DNA of 64,000 bases from Rhodopseudomonas palustris (lineage in GTDB: Bacteria; Pseudomonadota; Alphaproteobacteria; Rhizobiales; Xanthobacteraceae), in NCBI RefSeq assembly GCF_003226555.1, contig NZ_QKQS01000012.1, forward strand, positions 82,519-146,518. The letters run 5' to 3'. How positions within the stretch are numbered: the stretch's first letter is position 1; each line of letters opens with the position of its first letter. This document shows positions 43,996-54,120 of the stretch, in pieces. The notes under the pieces are model-generated. The model was not told the origin of the DNA, made no database searches, and saw only the letters and a program-made list of their open reading frames with translations. A program made the position numbers and the translations under genes.

Positions 43996-45522
43996 ATGGA
44001 AGAGCTCGCCAATCTGTTTCACGGCTTTTCGGTCGCGCTGATGCCGTTCAACATCCTGGTGATGGTGATCGGCATCGTGCTCGGCGTCGTCATCGGGGTG
44101 CTGCCGGGGCTCGGCGGCGCCAACGGCGTCGCGATCCTGCTGCCGCTCACCTTCAGCATGCCGCCAACCTCGGCGATCATCATGTTGTCCTGCATCTATT
44201 GGGGCGCGCTGTTCGGCGGCGCGATCACCTCGATCCTGTTCAACATTCCAGGCGAGCCGTGGTCGGTCGCCACCACCTTCGACGGCTACCCGATGGCCCA
44301 GAAGGGCAAAGCCGGCGAAGCGCTCACCGCGGCCTTCACCTCGTCGTTCGTCGGGGCGCTGTTCGCGATCGTGATGATCACGCTGGTGGCGCCGCTGGTG
44401 GCGCGGTTCGCGCTGCAGTTCGGTCCCGCGGAGAAATTCGCGGTGTATTTCCTCGCCTTCTGCAGCTTCGTCGGCCTGTCGAAGGAGCCGCCGTTCAAGA
44501 CCGTTGCGGCGATGATGGCCGGTTTCGCCCTCGCCGCGGTCGGACTGGACTCGATGACCGGGCAGCTCCGCCTGACCTTCGGCTACACCGAACTGCTCAA
44601 CGGCTTCGACTTCCTGATCGCGGTGATCGGCCTGTTCGGTATCGGCGAAATTCTGCTGACGATGGAGGATGGCCTGAGCTTCCGCGGCGGCAAGGCCAAG
44701 ATCAATCTCCGCGTGGTGCTGCACACCTGGCTGGAGCTGCCGCGCTATTGGATGACATCACTGCGATCCTGCGTGATCGGTTGCTGGATGGGCATCACCC
44801 CCGCCGGCGCGACGCCCGCCTCGTTCATGAGCTACGGCATCGCCAAGCGGGTGTCGAAGAACGGCAAGAATTTCGGCCACGGCGAAATCGAGGGAGTGAT
44901 CGCGCCTGAGACCGCGGCCCACGCAGCCGGCACCGCCGCACTGCTGCCGATGCTGTCGCTCGGCGTTCCCGGGTCGCCGACCGCCGCGGTGCTGCTCGGC
45001 GGCCTGCTGATCTGGGGCCTGCAACCCGGGCCCATGCTGTTCGTCGAACAGAAGGAGTTCGTCTGGGGCCTGATCGCGTCGATGTATCTCGGCAACATCG
45101 TCGGCCTCGTGATCGTGCTGACCTGCGTGCCGCTGTTCGCCGCGATCTTGCGGATTCCGTTCTCGATCGTGGCGCCGCTGATCCTGGTGCTATGCGCGAT
45201 CGGCGCCTACTCGGTGCACAACTCCACCTTCGACGTGATGCTGATGCTCGGTTTCGGCGTCATCGGCTATCTGATGAAGAAGTGCAGTTACCCGATGGCA
45301 CCGCTGGTGCTGGCGATCGTCCTCGGCGACAAAGCCGAGGAAGCGTTTCGCCAGTCGCTACTCGGCTCTCAGGGCTCGCTCGGGATCTTCTTCTCCAACG
45401 GCCTGGTCGGCGGCATCATGGCGCTGGCGCTGATCGCGCTGTTCTGGTCGCCGATCAACGACGGCTTCAGCAGGCTTCTCGCCGCACGCCGCGCACGTCC
45501 GAGCCGTGCGGCGGCAGAGTGA
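43996..45522 (+). CDS. Tripartite tricarboxylate transporter large permease (TctA)
   Basis: A 508-residue polytopic permease. The signature GVVIGVLPGLGGANGVAILLPLTF (about residues 29-52), YWGALFGGAITSILFNIPGEP, the mirror half PETAAHAAGTAALLPMLSLGVPGSPTAAVLLGGLLIWGLQPGP, and a C-terminal hydrophobic stretch are all intact. It uses an ion gradient and needs TctC and TctB. Together with frc and gntR it suggests import of a carboxylic acid that is then activated to a CoA ester. Confidence 0.95.
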   Translation: MEELANLFHGFSVALMPFNILVMVIGIVLGVVIGVLPGLGGANGVAILLPLTFSMPPTSAIIMLSCIYWGALFGGAITSILFNIPGEPWSVATTFDGYPMAQKGKAGEALTAAFTSSFVGALFAIVMITLVAPLVARFALQFGPAEKFAVYFLAFCSFVGLSKEPPFKTVAAMMAGFALAAVGLDSMTGQLRLTFGYTELLNGFDFLIAVIGLFGIGEILLTMEDGLSFRGGKAKINLRVVLHTWLELPRYWMTSLRSCVIGCWMGITPAGATPASFMSYGIAKRVSKNGKNFGHGEIEGVIAPETAAHAAGTAALLPMLSLGVPGSPTAAVLLGGLLIWGLQPGPMLFVEQKEFVWGLIASMYLGNIVGLVIVLTCVPLFAAILRIPFSIVAPLILVLCAIGAYSVHNSTFDVMLMLGFGVIGYLMKKCSYPMAPLVLAIVLGDKAEEAFRQSLLGSQGSLGIFFSNGLVGGIMALALIALFWSPINDGFSRLLAARRARPSRAAAE

Positions 45523-45601
45523 GATTAGCATGCTTGAACGCGATCCCGATCTGATCGATAACATTCACCGCACCGCGCCGCGCGCGGCTGCAAAACCCAT
45601 G

Positions 45602-45623
45602 ATCGCCGGCTGTTATCGGCGAT
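45602..45623 (+). other. Stem-loop ahead of the ketopantoate-reductase-like gene
   Basis: Seven-base arms ATCGCCG (45602-45608) and CGGCGAT (45617-45623) flank an 8-base loop, 80 bases after the tctA stop and 17 before the next gene. There is no T-run, so it is not a standard terminator; it could be an mRNA stability or attenuation element. Confidence 0.3.
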
Positions 45624-45639
45624 GAGTTCAGGACATCCG

Positions 45640-46620
45640 ATGAAGATCTGTATTTACGGCGCCGGCGCGATCGGCGGTTATCTCGGCGTTCAGCTCGCCC
45701 AGTCCGGCGCCGCCGACGTCAGCCTGGTGGCGCGCGGCGCGCATTTGCAGGCGATGAAGGACAACGGGCTCAAGCTACTGATCGAAGGCGAAGAGCGGGT
45801 GATCAAGCCCAACGCCACCGACAAGCCGGCCGAACTCGGCGTGCAGGACGTCATCGTGATCTGCCTGAAGGCGCATTCGATCACCGGCGCGATCGATGCG
45901 ATGAAGCCGCTGCTCGGCTCGCACACCCGCATCGTCACAGCCGTCAACGGCGTGCCGTATTGGTACTTCCACAAGCACGGCGGCCCCGAATTCGAAGGCC
46001 GCACGCTGGAGAGCATCGACCCCGGCGCGCGGCAGTGGAACGAGCTCGGCCCCGAACGCGGCATCGGCTGCATCGTCTATCCGGCGACCGAGCTCGAGGC
46101 GCCCGGCGTGATCCGCCACGTCTATGGCGACAAATTCCCGATCGGTGAGCCTTCGGGCGAGACCACCGCCGATGTCGAGAAGCTGTCGAAAGTATTCGAA
46201 GCCGCCGGGCTCAAAGCGCCGATCCTCGACCGCATCCGCGACGAGATCTGGCTGAAGCTGTGGGGCAACGTCTGCTTCAATCCGATCAGCGCGCTGACCC
46301 ACGCCACGCTCGACGTGATCGCCTCCGATCCGGCGACCCGGGCGCTGTCGAAGGCGATGATGCTGGAGGCGCAGCAGATCGCCGAAACCTTCGGCGTCAA
46401 GTTCCGCGTCGACGTCGAACGCCGCATCGAAGGCGCCCGCAAGGTCGGCGCGCACAAGACCTCGATGCTGCAGGATCTCGAACGCGGCCGGCCGATGGAG
46501 ATCGATCCCTTGGTCACGGTTGTGCAGGAGATGGGCCGGATGACGAACATCCCGACGCCCGCGATCGACGCCGTGCTCGGCCTCGTCATCCAGCGCGCCA
46601 AGGTGGCCGGGCTGTACTGA
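45640..46620 (+). CDS. Ketopantoate reductase family (PanE/ApbA) oxidoreductase
   Basis: A 326-residue NADP-dependent dehydrogenase. The Rossmann motif GAGAIGGYLGVQLA is at the N-terminus, then VICLKAHS, TAVNGVPYW, GCIVYPATELEAPGVIRHV, and the C-terminal helix DEIWLKLWGNVCFNPISALTHAT with the conserved Lys and Asn. In carboxylate-uptake clusters, paralogues of PanE often reduce other 2-oxo acids, so pantothenate synthesis is not assured. AGGAC lies upstream of the ATG at 45640; an ATG at 45622 is in frame. Confidence 0.87.
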   Translation: MKICIYGAGAIGGYLGVQLAQSGAADVSLVARGAHLQAMKDNGLKLLIEGEERVIKPNATDKPAELGVQDVIVICLKAHSITGAIDAMKPLLGSHTRIVTAVNGVPYWYFHKHGGPEFEGRTLESIDPGARQWNELGPERGIGCIVYPATELEAPGVIRHVYGDKFPIGEPSGETTADVEKLSKVFEAAGLKAPILDRIRDEIWLKLWGNVCFNPISALTHATLDVIASDPATRALSKAMMLEAQQIAETFGVKFRVDVERRIEGARKVGAHKTSMLQDLERGRPMEIDPLVTVVQEMGRMTNIPTPAIDAVLGLVIQRAKVAGLY

Positions 46621-46641
46621 CGGCTCACCGTCCCACGCCCC

Positions 46642-46752
46642 GTCATTCCGGGGCGCTCGCGCCAGCGAGCGAACCCGGAATCCAGAGGTTGTTAGCACGC
46701 CTAGTCCATCGAGATTCCGGGTTCGCGCATTTCATGCGCGCCCCGGAATGAC
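46642..46752. repeat. Dispersed palindromic repeat, GTCATTCCGGGGCG type
   Basis: Perfect 14-base ends GTCATTCCGGGGCG (46642-46655) and CGCCCCGGAATGAC (46739-46752) enclose two hairpins that each start or end with ATTCCGGG/CCCGGAAT. It fills most of the 156-base gap between two co-directional genes and would give a strong mRNA structure if co-transcribed. Confidence 0.85.
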
Positions 46753-46776
46753 TCCCGAGTTGAGGAACACTCCACC

Positions 46777-47562
46777 ATGACCAAATGGGTTCGTTTTCGC
46801 GACAAGGGCGCGGTCGGGTTCGGCACCATCGCGCAGTCCGAGATCACCGTGCACGACGGCGAGATGTTCGGTGACAACAAGCCGACCGGGCAGACGCTGC
46901 AGCTCGGCGATGTCGAGTTGCTCAGCCCCTGCGCGCCCGGCAAGATCATCGGGCTGTGGAACAATTTTCGCGCGCTCGCAGCCAAGCTCAATCAGTCGAT
47001 TCCGCCCGAGCCGCTGTACTTCCTCAAAGCCACCACCAGCGTCGCGGCGCACGGCGCCGTGGTGAATCGTCCCGCATCCTACGACGGCAAGGTGGTGTAC
47101 GAGGGCGAGCTCGGCATCGTCATCGGCAAGCGCGCCAGCAACATTTCCGAAGCCGACGCCGCGTCGCACATCTTCGGCTACACCTGCGTCAACGACATCA
47201 CCGCCGCCGACATCCTCAATCGCGATCCGAGCTTCCCGCAATGGGCGCGAGCCAAGAGCTTCGACGGCTTCGGTCCGTTCGGCCCGGCGATCGCCACCGG
47301 TCTCGATCCGGACGCGCTGTCGATCCGCACCATCCTCAACGGCGCCGAGCGGCAGAACTACCCGGTCGCCGACATGATCTTTGCACCCGCCAGGCTCGTC
47401 AGCCTGCTGTCACACGACATGACGCTGCAGCCCGGCGACCTGATCTGCTGCGGCACCTCGGTCGGCGTCGGCGTGATGAAGGAACCGGTCAACGCCGTCA
47501 CCATCGCGATCGAAGGCATCGGCGAATTGCACAACGAATTCCGCCAAGCGGCGAAAGCCTGA
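46777..47562 (+). CDS. Fumarylacetoacetate hydrolase family protein
   Basis: A 261-residue member of the FAH superfamily, which hydrolyses or decarboxylates beta-diketo or oxalo-acids with a divalent metal. Visible motifs are KIIGLWNNFRALAAKL, the metal site VYEGELGIVIGK (Glu in EGELG), YTCVNDITAAD, and GPAIATG and GTSVGVGVM near the end. GAGGAAC lies before the ATG. The substrate is uncertain. It follows the PanE-like gene across a repeat element. Confidence 0.9.
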   Translation: MTKWVRFRDKGAVGFGTIAQSEITVHDGEMFGDNKPTGQTLQLGDVELLSPCAPGKIIGLWNNFRALAAKLNQSIPPEPLYFLKATTSVAAHGAVVNRPASYDGKVVYEGELGIVIGKRASNISEADAASHIFGYTCVNDITAADILNRDPSFPQWARAKSFDGFGPFGPAIATGLDPDALSIRTILNGAERQNYPVADMIFAPARLVSLLSHDMTLQPGDLICCGTSVGVGVMKEPVNAVTIAIEGIGELHNEFRQAAKA

Positions 47563-47583
47563 CCCTCTCGCGCCACACCCGCT

Positions 47584-47681
47584 GTCATTCCGGGGCGCGC
47601 GCAGCGCGAACCCGGAATCTGGAGATTGTTTGAACGCAGAGATTCCGGGTTCGCTCGCTGGCGCGAGCGCCCCGGAATGAC
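47584..47681. repeat. Dispersed palindromic repeat, GTCATTCCGGGGCG type
   Basis: Ends GTCATTCCGGGGCGC (left) and GCGCCCCGGAATGAC (right) form a 15-base inverted repeat, with inner AACCCGGAATC / GATTCCGGGTT. It is about 22 bases after the FAH-family stop. The remaining 118 bases up to the next gene hold no site I can name. Confidence 0.83.
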
Positions 47682-47688
47682 TGGATGA

Positions 47689-48795
<1,107 letters not shown>

Positions 48796-48841
48796 GACGC
48801 GCGCGCCGGGGTCGGCGCCGCGAGAACAGGACGAGCTTGTG

Positions 48842-49810
48842 ATGAAAGCCTATGTCTACGGCGCCGCCGGCGCCGCCATCACCGAAGTCGACAAGCCGGC
48901 ACCGAAAGGTCCACAAGTCCTGATCCGGGTCCGCGCCTGCGGGCTCAACCGCGCCGACCTCGGCATGACCAAGGGCCACGCGCACGGCGCCGCAGGCGGC
49001 GTCGGCGCGGTGCTCGGCATGGAGTTCGCCGGCGAGATCGAAGCGGTCGGCGACGAAGCCTATGGCTGCAAGGTTGGCGACCGGGTGATGGGCTCCACCG
49101 CCGGCGCGTTCGCCGAATACGCCCTCGCCGATCACGGCCGGCTGCTGCCGATCCCGGACGGCATGAGCTTCGAAGAGGCCGCCACCCTCCCCGTTGCCCT
49201 CACCACGATGCACAATGCGGTGATGGCGATCGGCAAGCTGCGCTCCGGCCAGTCGGTGCTGGTGCAAGGCGCCAGTTCCGGCGTCGGGCTGATGGCGATG
49301 CAGATCGCCAAGCTCAAGGGCGCCCGCCAGGTGATCGGCTCGTCGACCGACAAGGGCAGGCGCGACACGTTGCATGAGTTCGGCGCTGATCTCGCAATCG
49401 ACTCCGCCGGCGACGGCTGGGTCGATCAGGTGCTCGCCGCCACCGGCGGGGCCGGCGTCGACCTCGTCATCGACCAGATCTCCGGCAAGGTCGCCAACCA
49501 GAACCTCGCCGCCACCCGCGTGCTCGGCCGCATCGTCAATGTCGGCCGGCTCGGCGGCACCCACGCCGAGTTCAATTTCGATCTGCACGCGGCCCGGCGG
49601 ATCGACTATATCGGCGTCACTTTCCGCAGCCGCAGCATTGAGGAAATCCGTGAGATCTTCCGTCAGGTCCGAGGCGACATCTGGCCGGCGGTCGAAGCGC
49701 GCAGCTTGAAGCTCCCGGTCGACAAGGTGTTTGCGTTCGCCGAGATCGGGGCGGCGTTCGCCCATATGGAAGCCAACCGCCACCTCGGCAAGATCGTGGT
49801 GACGATCTGA
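48842..49810 (+). CDS. Zinc-independent quinone oxidoreductase (MDR family)
   Basis: A 322-residue NADPH-dependent oxidoreductase of the medium-chain superfamily. The GroES-like half (VLIRVRACGLNRADLGMTKG, GMEFAGEIEAVG) lacks the structural-zinc cysteine cluster, and the second half has the nucleotide fold VQGASSGVGLMAMQIAKLKG. This pattern fits quinone oxidoreductase or crotonyl-type reductase subgroups. The ATG at 48842 has GGACGAG upstream. The 47-base spacing from the upstream flavoprotein suggests a shared transcript. Confidence 0.87.
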   Translation: MKAYVYGAAGAAITEVDKPAPKGPQVLIRVRACGLNRADLGMTKGHAHGAAGGVGAVLGMEFAGEIEAVGDEAYGCKVGDRVMGSTAGAFAEYALADHGRLLPIPDGMSFEEAATLPVALTTMHNAVMAIGKLRSGQSVLVQGASSGVGLMAMQIAKLKGARQVIGSSTDKGRRDTLHEFGADLAIDSAGDGWVDQVLAATGGAGVDLVIDQISGKVANQNLAATRVLGRIVNVGRLGGTHAEFNFDLHAARRIDYIGVTFRSRSIEEIREIFRQVRGDIWPAVEARSLKLPVDKVFAFAEIGAAFAHMEANRHLGKIVVTI

Positions 49811-49872
49811 GCGGTTTTGGGCCGCTCGCGCCGCTTCTTGACTGAGACTAATTCGCAGTTGCTTTGAGCTAA

Positions 49873-49893
49873 CCGTTGCCCACCGGGTAACGG
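49873..49893 (+). other. Imperfect palindrome upstream of the CDF gene
   Basis: CCGTTGCCC, three bases, then GGGTAACGG: eight of nine pairs match. It lies 47 bases upstream of the exporter gene. It could be an operator for a metal-responsive regulator or a weak hairpin; there is no T-run for termination. Confidence 0.35.
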
Positions 49894-49939
49894 ACCTCGC
49901 GCCTTTTCGGCGTCGCACGAGGCTGCTAAATCCCCCGCC

Positions 49940-51319
49940 ATGAACAACGTCGCCAGCACCAAATCGCGCGTGGCCGCGGTCTCCGTCGTGGCGAGTGCCA
50001 CCATGGCCGCGGCGAAATTCGCCATCGGCATCGCCATCGGTTCGCTGGCGCTGATCTCCGAGGCCCTGCACAGCTCGATCGATCTGGTCGCCACCATCAT
50101 CACTTGGTTCGTGGTGCGGATTTCGGATCGCCCGGCGGACGACGCGCATCACTACGGCCACGGCAAGATCGAGAGTCTGTCGGCACTCGGCGTGATCGCC
50201 CTGCTCTATGTTCTGGCCGGAGGCATCCTGGTCGAAGCCTACAGCCGGCTGCGCGAAGGCTCGGCGCCGCCGACCTTCTCGTATCTCGCCTTCGCCATTC
50301 TCGGCGTCGACATCGTCGTCAATCTGTGGCGCGCCTGGGCGCTGCACCGGACCGCGGTGGCGACCAAGAGCCAGGCGCTCGCCGCCGACGCCCTGCATTT
50401 CGGCTCCGACGTACTCAGCTCGTTCGCGGTGATCGCCGGCCTCAGCTTGTCGGCCTTCGGCTTCGCCTGGGGCGACGCCGCCGCGGCGATCGGCGTTGCG
50501 GTGATCGTCTCGATCCTCGGACTGCGGCTCGGCCGCTCCACCATTCAGACTCTGCTCGACCGCGCGCCGGACGGCGTGTCGCAGAAGGCGCGCGACGTCA
50601 TCACCGCCGTGCCGGGCGTCGTCGGCATCGAGCGGCTGCGCGCCCGCATGGTGGGCCCGACGCATTTCATCGACGCCCTGGTCGAGGTGCCACGCACCTA
50701 CCCGATCGACCGCATCGACGAGATCAATCGCAAGGCGCAGGAGTCGCTCACCGCGGAGTTCGGCGACGCCGACCTCACCTTCACGGCGATTCCCGTGGCG
50801 CGCGACAATGAAAGCGTGCGCGAACGCATCATGGTGATCGCACGCAATTCCGGCCTCGCCGTGCATCACGTCACGGTGCACGATCTCGGCCACAAGCTGA
50901 TCGTCAGCATCGATCTTGAGGTCGACGGCGACATGCCGCTGATCGACGCCCACGACATCGCGCACCGGCTCGAGGATCACATCCGCGACGAGTTCGGCAC
51001 CGACGTCGAGGTGGACACGCACATCGAGCCGCTGGAGCCGGAACTGCCGCAAGGATTCGACGCCGCGCCGGCACGCGTCGCAGAGATCCGCACGGCATTG
51101 CACAATCTGACGAGCAACGGCGCGATCCACGACGTCCACAGCGTCCGCGTCCGCGGCACCGAGGCCGGCGAGATCGTCAACTTCCACTGTTACGCCGATC
51201 CGTCGATGAGCGTGATCGCCGTGCACGATCACGTCGACGAGATCGAGCGTCGGCTGCGGGCCGAATTCCCCAGCGTGAAGCGCGTGATCAGTCACGCCGA
51301 GCCGCCGAACGCCGATTGA
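49940..51319 (+). CDS. Cation diffusion facilitator, zinc-type, with two C-terminal domains
   Basis: A 459-residue metal/proton antiporter. Six transmembrane helices occupy about residues 10-200. The transport site is formed by His44 and Asp48 in helix 2 (EALHSSIDL) and His153 and Asp157 in helix 5 (ALHFGSD); an HD-HD quartet is the zinc-selective form. The FieF-type C-terminal domain is at about 205-290. A further region (about 290-455, with HTHIEPLEPELPQ and NFHCYADPSMSV) looks like a second copy of the same ferredoxin-like fold, making the protein about 150 residues longer than FieF. Confidence 0.9.
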   Translation: MNNVASTKSRVAAVSVVASATMAAAKFAIGIAIGSLALISEALHSSIDLVATIITWFVVRISDRPADDAHHYGHGKIESLSALGVIALLYVLAGGILVEAYSRLREGSAPPTFSYLAFAILGVDIVVNLWRAWALHRTAVATKSQALAADALHFGSDVLSSFAVIAGLSLSAFGFAWGDAAAAIGVAVIVSILGLRLGRSTIQTLLDRAPDGVSQKARDVITAVPGVVGIERLRARMVGPTHFIDALVEVPRTYPIDRIDEINRKAQESLTAEFGDADLTFTAIPVARDNESVRERIMVIARNSGLAVHHVTVHDLGHKLIVSIDLEVDGDMPLIDAHDIAHRLEDHIRDEFGTDVEVDTHIEPLEPELPQGFDAAPARVAEIRTALHNLTSNGAIHDVHSVRVRGTEAGEIVNFHCYADPSMSVIAVHDHVDEIERRLRAEFPSVKRVISHAEPPNAD

Positions 51320-51364
51320 GTCCGAAACGGCCGCACCGGCTGCGGCCGTTCTTGTTTCGGACTC
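51318..51364 (+). terminator. Nested palindromic terminator after the CDF gene
   Basis: An inner hairpin ACGGCCGC (51327-51334) / GCGGCCGT (51342-51349) is followed by TCTTGTTT. An outer perfect 11-base pair GAGTCCGAAAC (51318-51328) / GTTTCGGACTC (51354-51364) overlaps the stop codon. It probably ends the CDF transcript; the outer arms may form an alternative structure. Confidence 0.6.
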
Positions 51365-51533
51365 GACTCACGAAAAAATGTCGGCGCGATTCACCTTTGG
51401 ATAAGGATTTTTCCGATCGCCGGATTCGTTGACTCTCGACAGCCCGCTAAAAGTCGATTCAAATCCTAATCGTGATTCGAACGGCGCTCGCTGCTTCGAG
51501 CGGAGGCAGACGAATACTTGGTGGGGGCCACGT

Positions 51534-53843
51534 ATGGCGCGCGTGCAGGCGGCGGACGCCTGCGCTCAATCCGATTCGATCAAAGGATTGGCGCAGTCGA
51601 TCGCTAAACCCGCGTATCATCGCCTGCTCAATGCAGAGCCGATTTTGCGACGGGCAGTCCCGCTGCTGATCATCGCATTTCTCGTCACCATTTTCTTCGG
51701 CGCCGCCGTTCAGATCATCGAACAGAGCAAGCAGAAGCGCGGTGCCCTGAACCGCGACCTCAGCGCGCTTGCCGACCTGCTCGCCGAGCGGCTCGAGCAC
51801 ATCGGCGTGGTTCGGCTGGATCGCCCCGCCTCGATCGAACGTCTGCAGAATCTGCTGTCCGGCCTGATCCCGTCGTGGGGCATCGCGGCCGGTCGGCACA
51901 TCATCGTCACCAGCGCCGATCAGCGGATTCTCGCGCGGCTGCCGGTCGGTAGCCCGGCCGGAGTCGACAACCGGTTTCTCGAAGTCCTCGGCGCTGCATC
52001 ACTGACCAAATCCGGTCAGCAGAACATCGTCACCGAGATCGTGCTTCCCGGCGGCAGCTCTGCGCTGGCGACGATGCATGTGGTGAAGTCACTGCCCGGC
52101 CAGGTCGTGGTCATTCAGGAGGACACCGGCTCGCTCCTCAGGTCCGACACCGCGCTGCAGGTGACGCTGTCGGCGACCACCGGATTCGTGGTGCTGATTC
52201 TCGGCTTCGCCTTCCATTGGCAGTCGACCCGCGCCCGCGAAGGCGACCTGATCAACGACGCGGTGCGCAGCCGCATCGACACCGCGCTCAACCGTGGCCG
52301 CTGCGGCCTGTGGGACTGGGATCTCGGCCGCGGCCGGATCTTCTGGTCGCAATCGATGTTCACGCTGCTCGGGCTCGAGAGCCGCAACGACCTGTTGACC
52401 TTCGGCGAGGTCAACGCGTTGGTCGAGGGCGACGACATCGACCTGTTCGCGATCGCCGACGAACTGATGGACGGCCGTGTCGATCACATCGACCACAGTT
52501 TCCGGATGCGGCACGCGCAAGGTCACTGGATCTGGCTGCGGATGCGCTGCGAGCTGACCCAGGAAGCCGACTCCACCGACAAGCATCTGATCGGCATCGC
52601 CGTCGACATCACCGAACAGAAGAGTCTCGCCGAGCGTACGGTCGAGGCCGATCTGCGGCTGCGCGACGCGATCGAGACTATTCCCGAAGCGTTCGTGCTG
52701 TGGGATTCGGAGAACCGCCTGGTGCTGTGCAATTCGCACTTCCAGCGGCTGCACAAGCTGCCGGATTCGGCGGTCGAGGCCGGCACCTCCTACGAGACCA
52801 TCCTCGAAGTCGGCCGGATGCCGCAACTCCGCACCCGGCTATGCGACAATGGCGGCGTCGCCCCCGGCGCCCGCACCTTCGAAGCCCAGCTCGACGACGG
52901 CAACTGGCTGCACATCAGCGAACGCCGCACCAAGGACGGCGGCTACGTCGCGGTCGGCACCGACATCACCCGGATCAAAGCGCACGAACAGAAGCTGGTC
53001 GACAACGACCTGCGGCTGCGCGCGACCGTCGCGGATCTGAAACTCAGCCAGGCGCAGCTCGAGAAGAAGACCAGGGAGCTCGAAGAGCTCGCGCACAAAT
53101 ACTCGATCGAGAAAACCCGCGCCGAAGAAGCCAACCAGACCAAGTCGAAGTTCCTGGCCAATATGAGCCACGAACTGCGCACGCCGCTCAACGCCATCAT
53201 CGGCTTCTCGGAGATCATGGGCAGCGGCATGTTCGGCACGCTGGGCTCGGAGAAGTACCAGGAATACTGCCACGACATCATGACCAGCGGTCACTACCTG
53301 CTGGAAGTGATCAACGATATCCTCGACATGTCGAAGATCGAAGCCGGACGGATGCGGCTGGAGATGGAGCCGCTCGACCTCGCCAAGACCATCGGCGAGT
53401 CGCTGAAAGTCGTGGCCGGCCGCGCCGAGCACAAGCACCTCGATCTGCGCTCGGAGATCGGCGACCGGATCCCGATCGTCGCCGACCGCCGCGCCATCAA
53501 GCAGATCCTGATCAATCTGCTGTCGAACGCAGTGAAGTTCACGCCCGACGCCGGCCGCGTCACGGTGCGGGGCCGGATCGCCGGCGAACGAATCGTGCTG
53601 ATGATCGCCGACACCGGGATCGGCATTCCGCCGCAATCGCTGCGCCGGCTCGGCCAACCCTTCGAGCAGGTCGAGAGCCAGCTCAGCAAGACCTACCACG
53701 GCTCCGGCCTGGGTCTTGCGATCGCCAAGTCGCTGGTTAATCTGCACGGCGGCGCAATGCGCCTGCGCTCGACGCTCGGCGAAGGCACCGTGGTGATGGT
53801 GAGCCTGCCCCGCGCCTGCCGACAACGCCGCCTCGCCGCCTGA
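51534..53843 (+). CDS. PAS-domain sensor histidine kinase (DivJ/PleC/PdhS-like)
   Basis: A 769-residue membrane kinase. A first transmembrane helix is near residues 42-62 (VPLLIIAFLVTIFFGA) and a second near 205-225 (VTLSATTGFVVLILGFAFHW), bracketing a periplasmic sensor. Two PAS domains follow (about 245-365 and 375-490), then a coiled coil. HisKA has His546 in ANMSHELRTPLNAI, and the HATPase has NLLSNAVKFTP, DTGIGIPP and GSGLGLAIAKSL. The kinase core belongs to the same group as the kinase at 13322. The ATG at 51534 with GGTGGGGG upstream is preferred over a start 35 codons earlier. No receiver gene is adjacent. Confidence 0.9.
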   Translation: MARVQAADACAQSDSIKGLAQSIAKPAYHRLLNAEPILRRAVPLLIIAFLVTIFFGAAVQIIEQSKQKRGALNRDLSALADLLAERLEHIGVVRLDRPASIERLQNLLSGLIPSWGIAAGRHIIVTSADQRILARLPVGSPAGVDNRFLEVLGAASLTKSGQQNIVTEIVLPGGSSALATMHVVKSLPGQVVVIQEDTGSLLRSDTALQVTLSATTGFVVLILGFAFHWQSTRAREGDLINDAVRSRIDTALNRGRCGLWDWDLGRGRIFWSQSMFTLLGLESRNDLLTFGEVNALVEGDDIDLFAIADELMDGRVDHIDHSFRMRHAQGHWIWLRMRCELTQEADSTDKHLIGIAVDITEQKSLAERTVEADLRLRDAIETIPEAFVLWDSENRLVLCNSHFQRLHKLPDSAVEAGTSYETILEVGRMPQLRTRLCDNGGVAPGARTFEAQLDDGNWLHISERRTKDGGYVAVGTDITRIKAHEQKLVDNDLRLRATVADLKLSQAQLEKKTRELEELAHKYSIEKTRAEEANQTKSKFLANMSHELRTPLNAIIGFSEIMGSGMFGTLGSEKYQEYCHDIMTSGHYLLEVINDILDMSKIEAGRMRLEMEPLDLAKTIGESLKVVAGRAEHKHLDLRSEIGDRIPIVADRRAIKQILINLLSNAVKFTPDAGRVTVRGRIAGERIVLMIADTGIGIPPQSLRRLGQPFEQVESQLSKTYHGSGLGLAIAKSLVNLHGGAMRLRSTLGEGTVVMVSLPRACRQRRLAA

Positions 53844-53901
53844 TTTCTCGCACCGTCGTCTGCGCTGCTCGACTTCGACACGTACGTCCGTCGAAGAAGA
53901 G

Positions 53902-54010
53902 AGATTCCGGGTTCGCGCTGCGCGCGCCCCGGAATGACTCGCTGTGAGTCTGAGCTATCAACCTGCTCGTCATTCCGGGGCGCGAGCGAAAGCTCGCGAG
54001 CCCGGAATCC
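53902..54010. repeat. Pair of GTCATTCCGGGG-type repeat halves
   Basis: Two hairpin modules, AGATTCCGGGTTCGCG to CCGGAATGAC (53902-53938) and GTCATTCCGGGGCGCG to CCCGGAATCC (53969-54010), lie in opposite orientation with about 30 unrelated bases between them. They match the halves of the complete elements at 46642 and 47584. They sit between the convergent kinase and autotransporter genes. Confidence 0.75.
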
Positions 54011-54056
54011 CGAGCTGTTCTGGTCAATGCCGTCAGCCGGCCCCCAGCCCACGCAC

Positions 54057-54096
54057 AAAAACAAGCCCCGGTTCTGATCGCTCAGAACCGGGGCTT
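54057..54096 (-). terminator. Terminator of the autotransporter gene
   Basis: A perfect 15-base stem (AAGCCCCGGTTCTGA at 54063-54077 and its complement at 54082-54096) with a TCGC loop is followed on the - strand by TGTTTTTG. It lies about 25 bases beyond the autotransporter stop. Confidence 0.9.
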
Positions 54097-54120
54097 CGCG
54101 TGAAGCTCTACGACCTGCGC

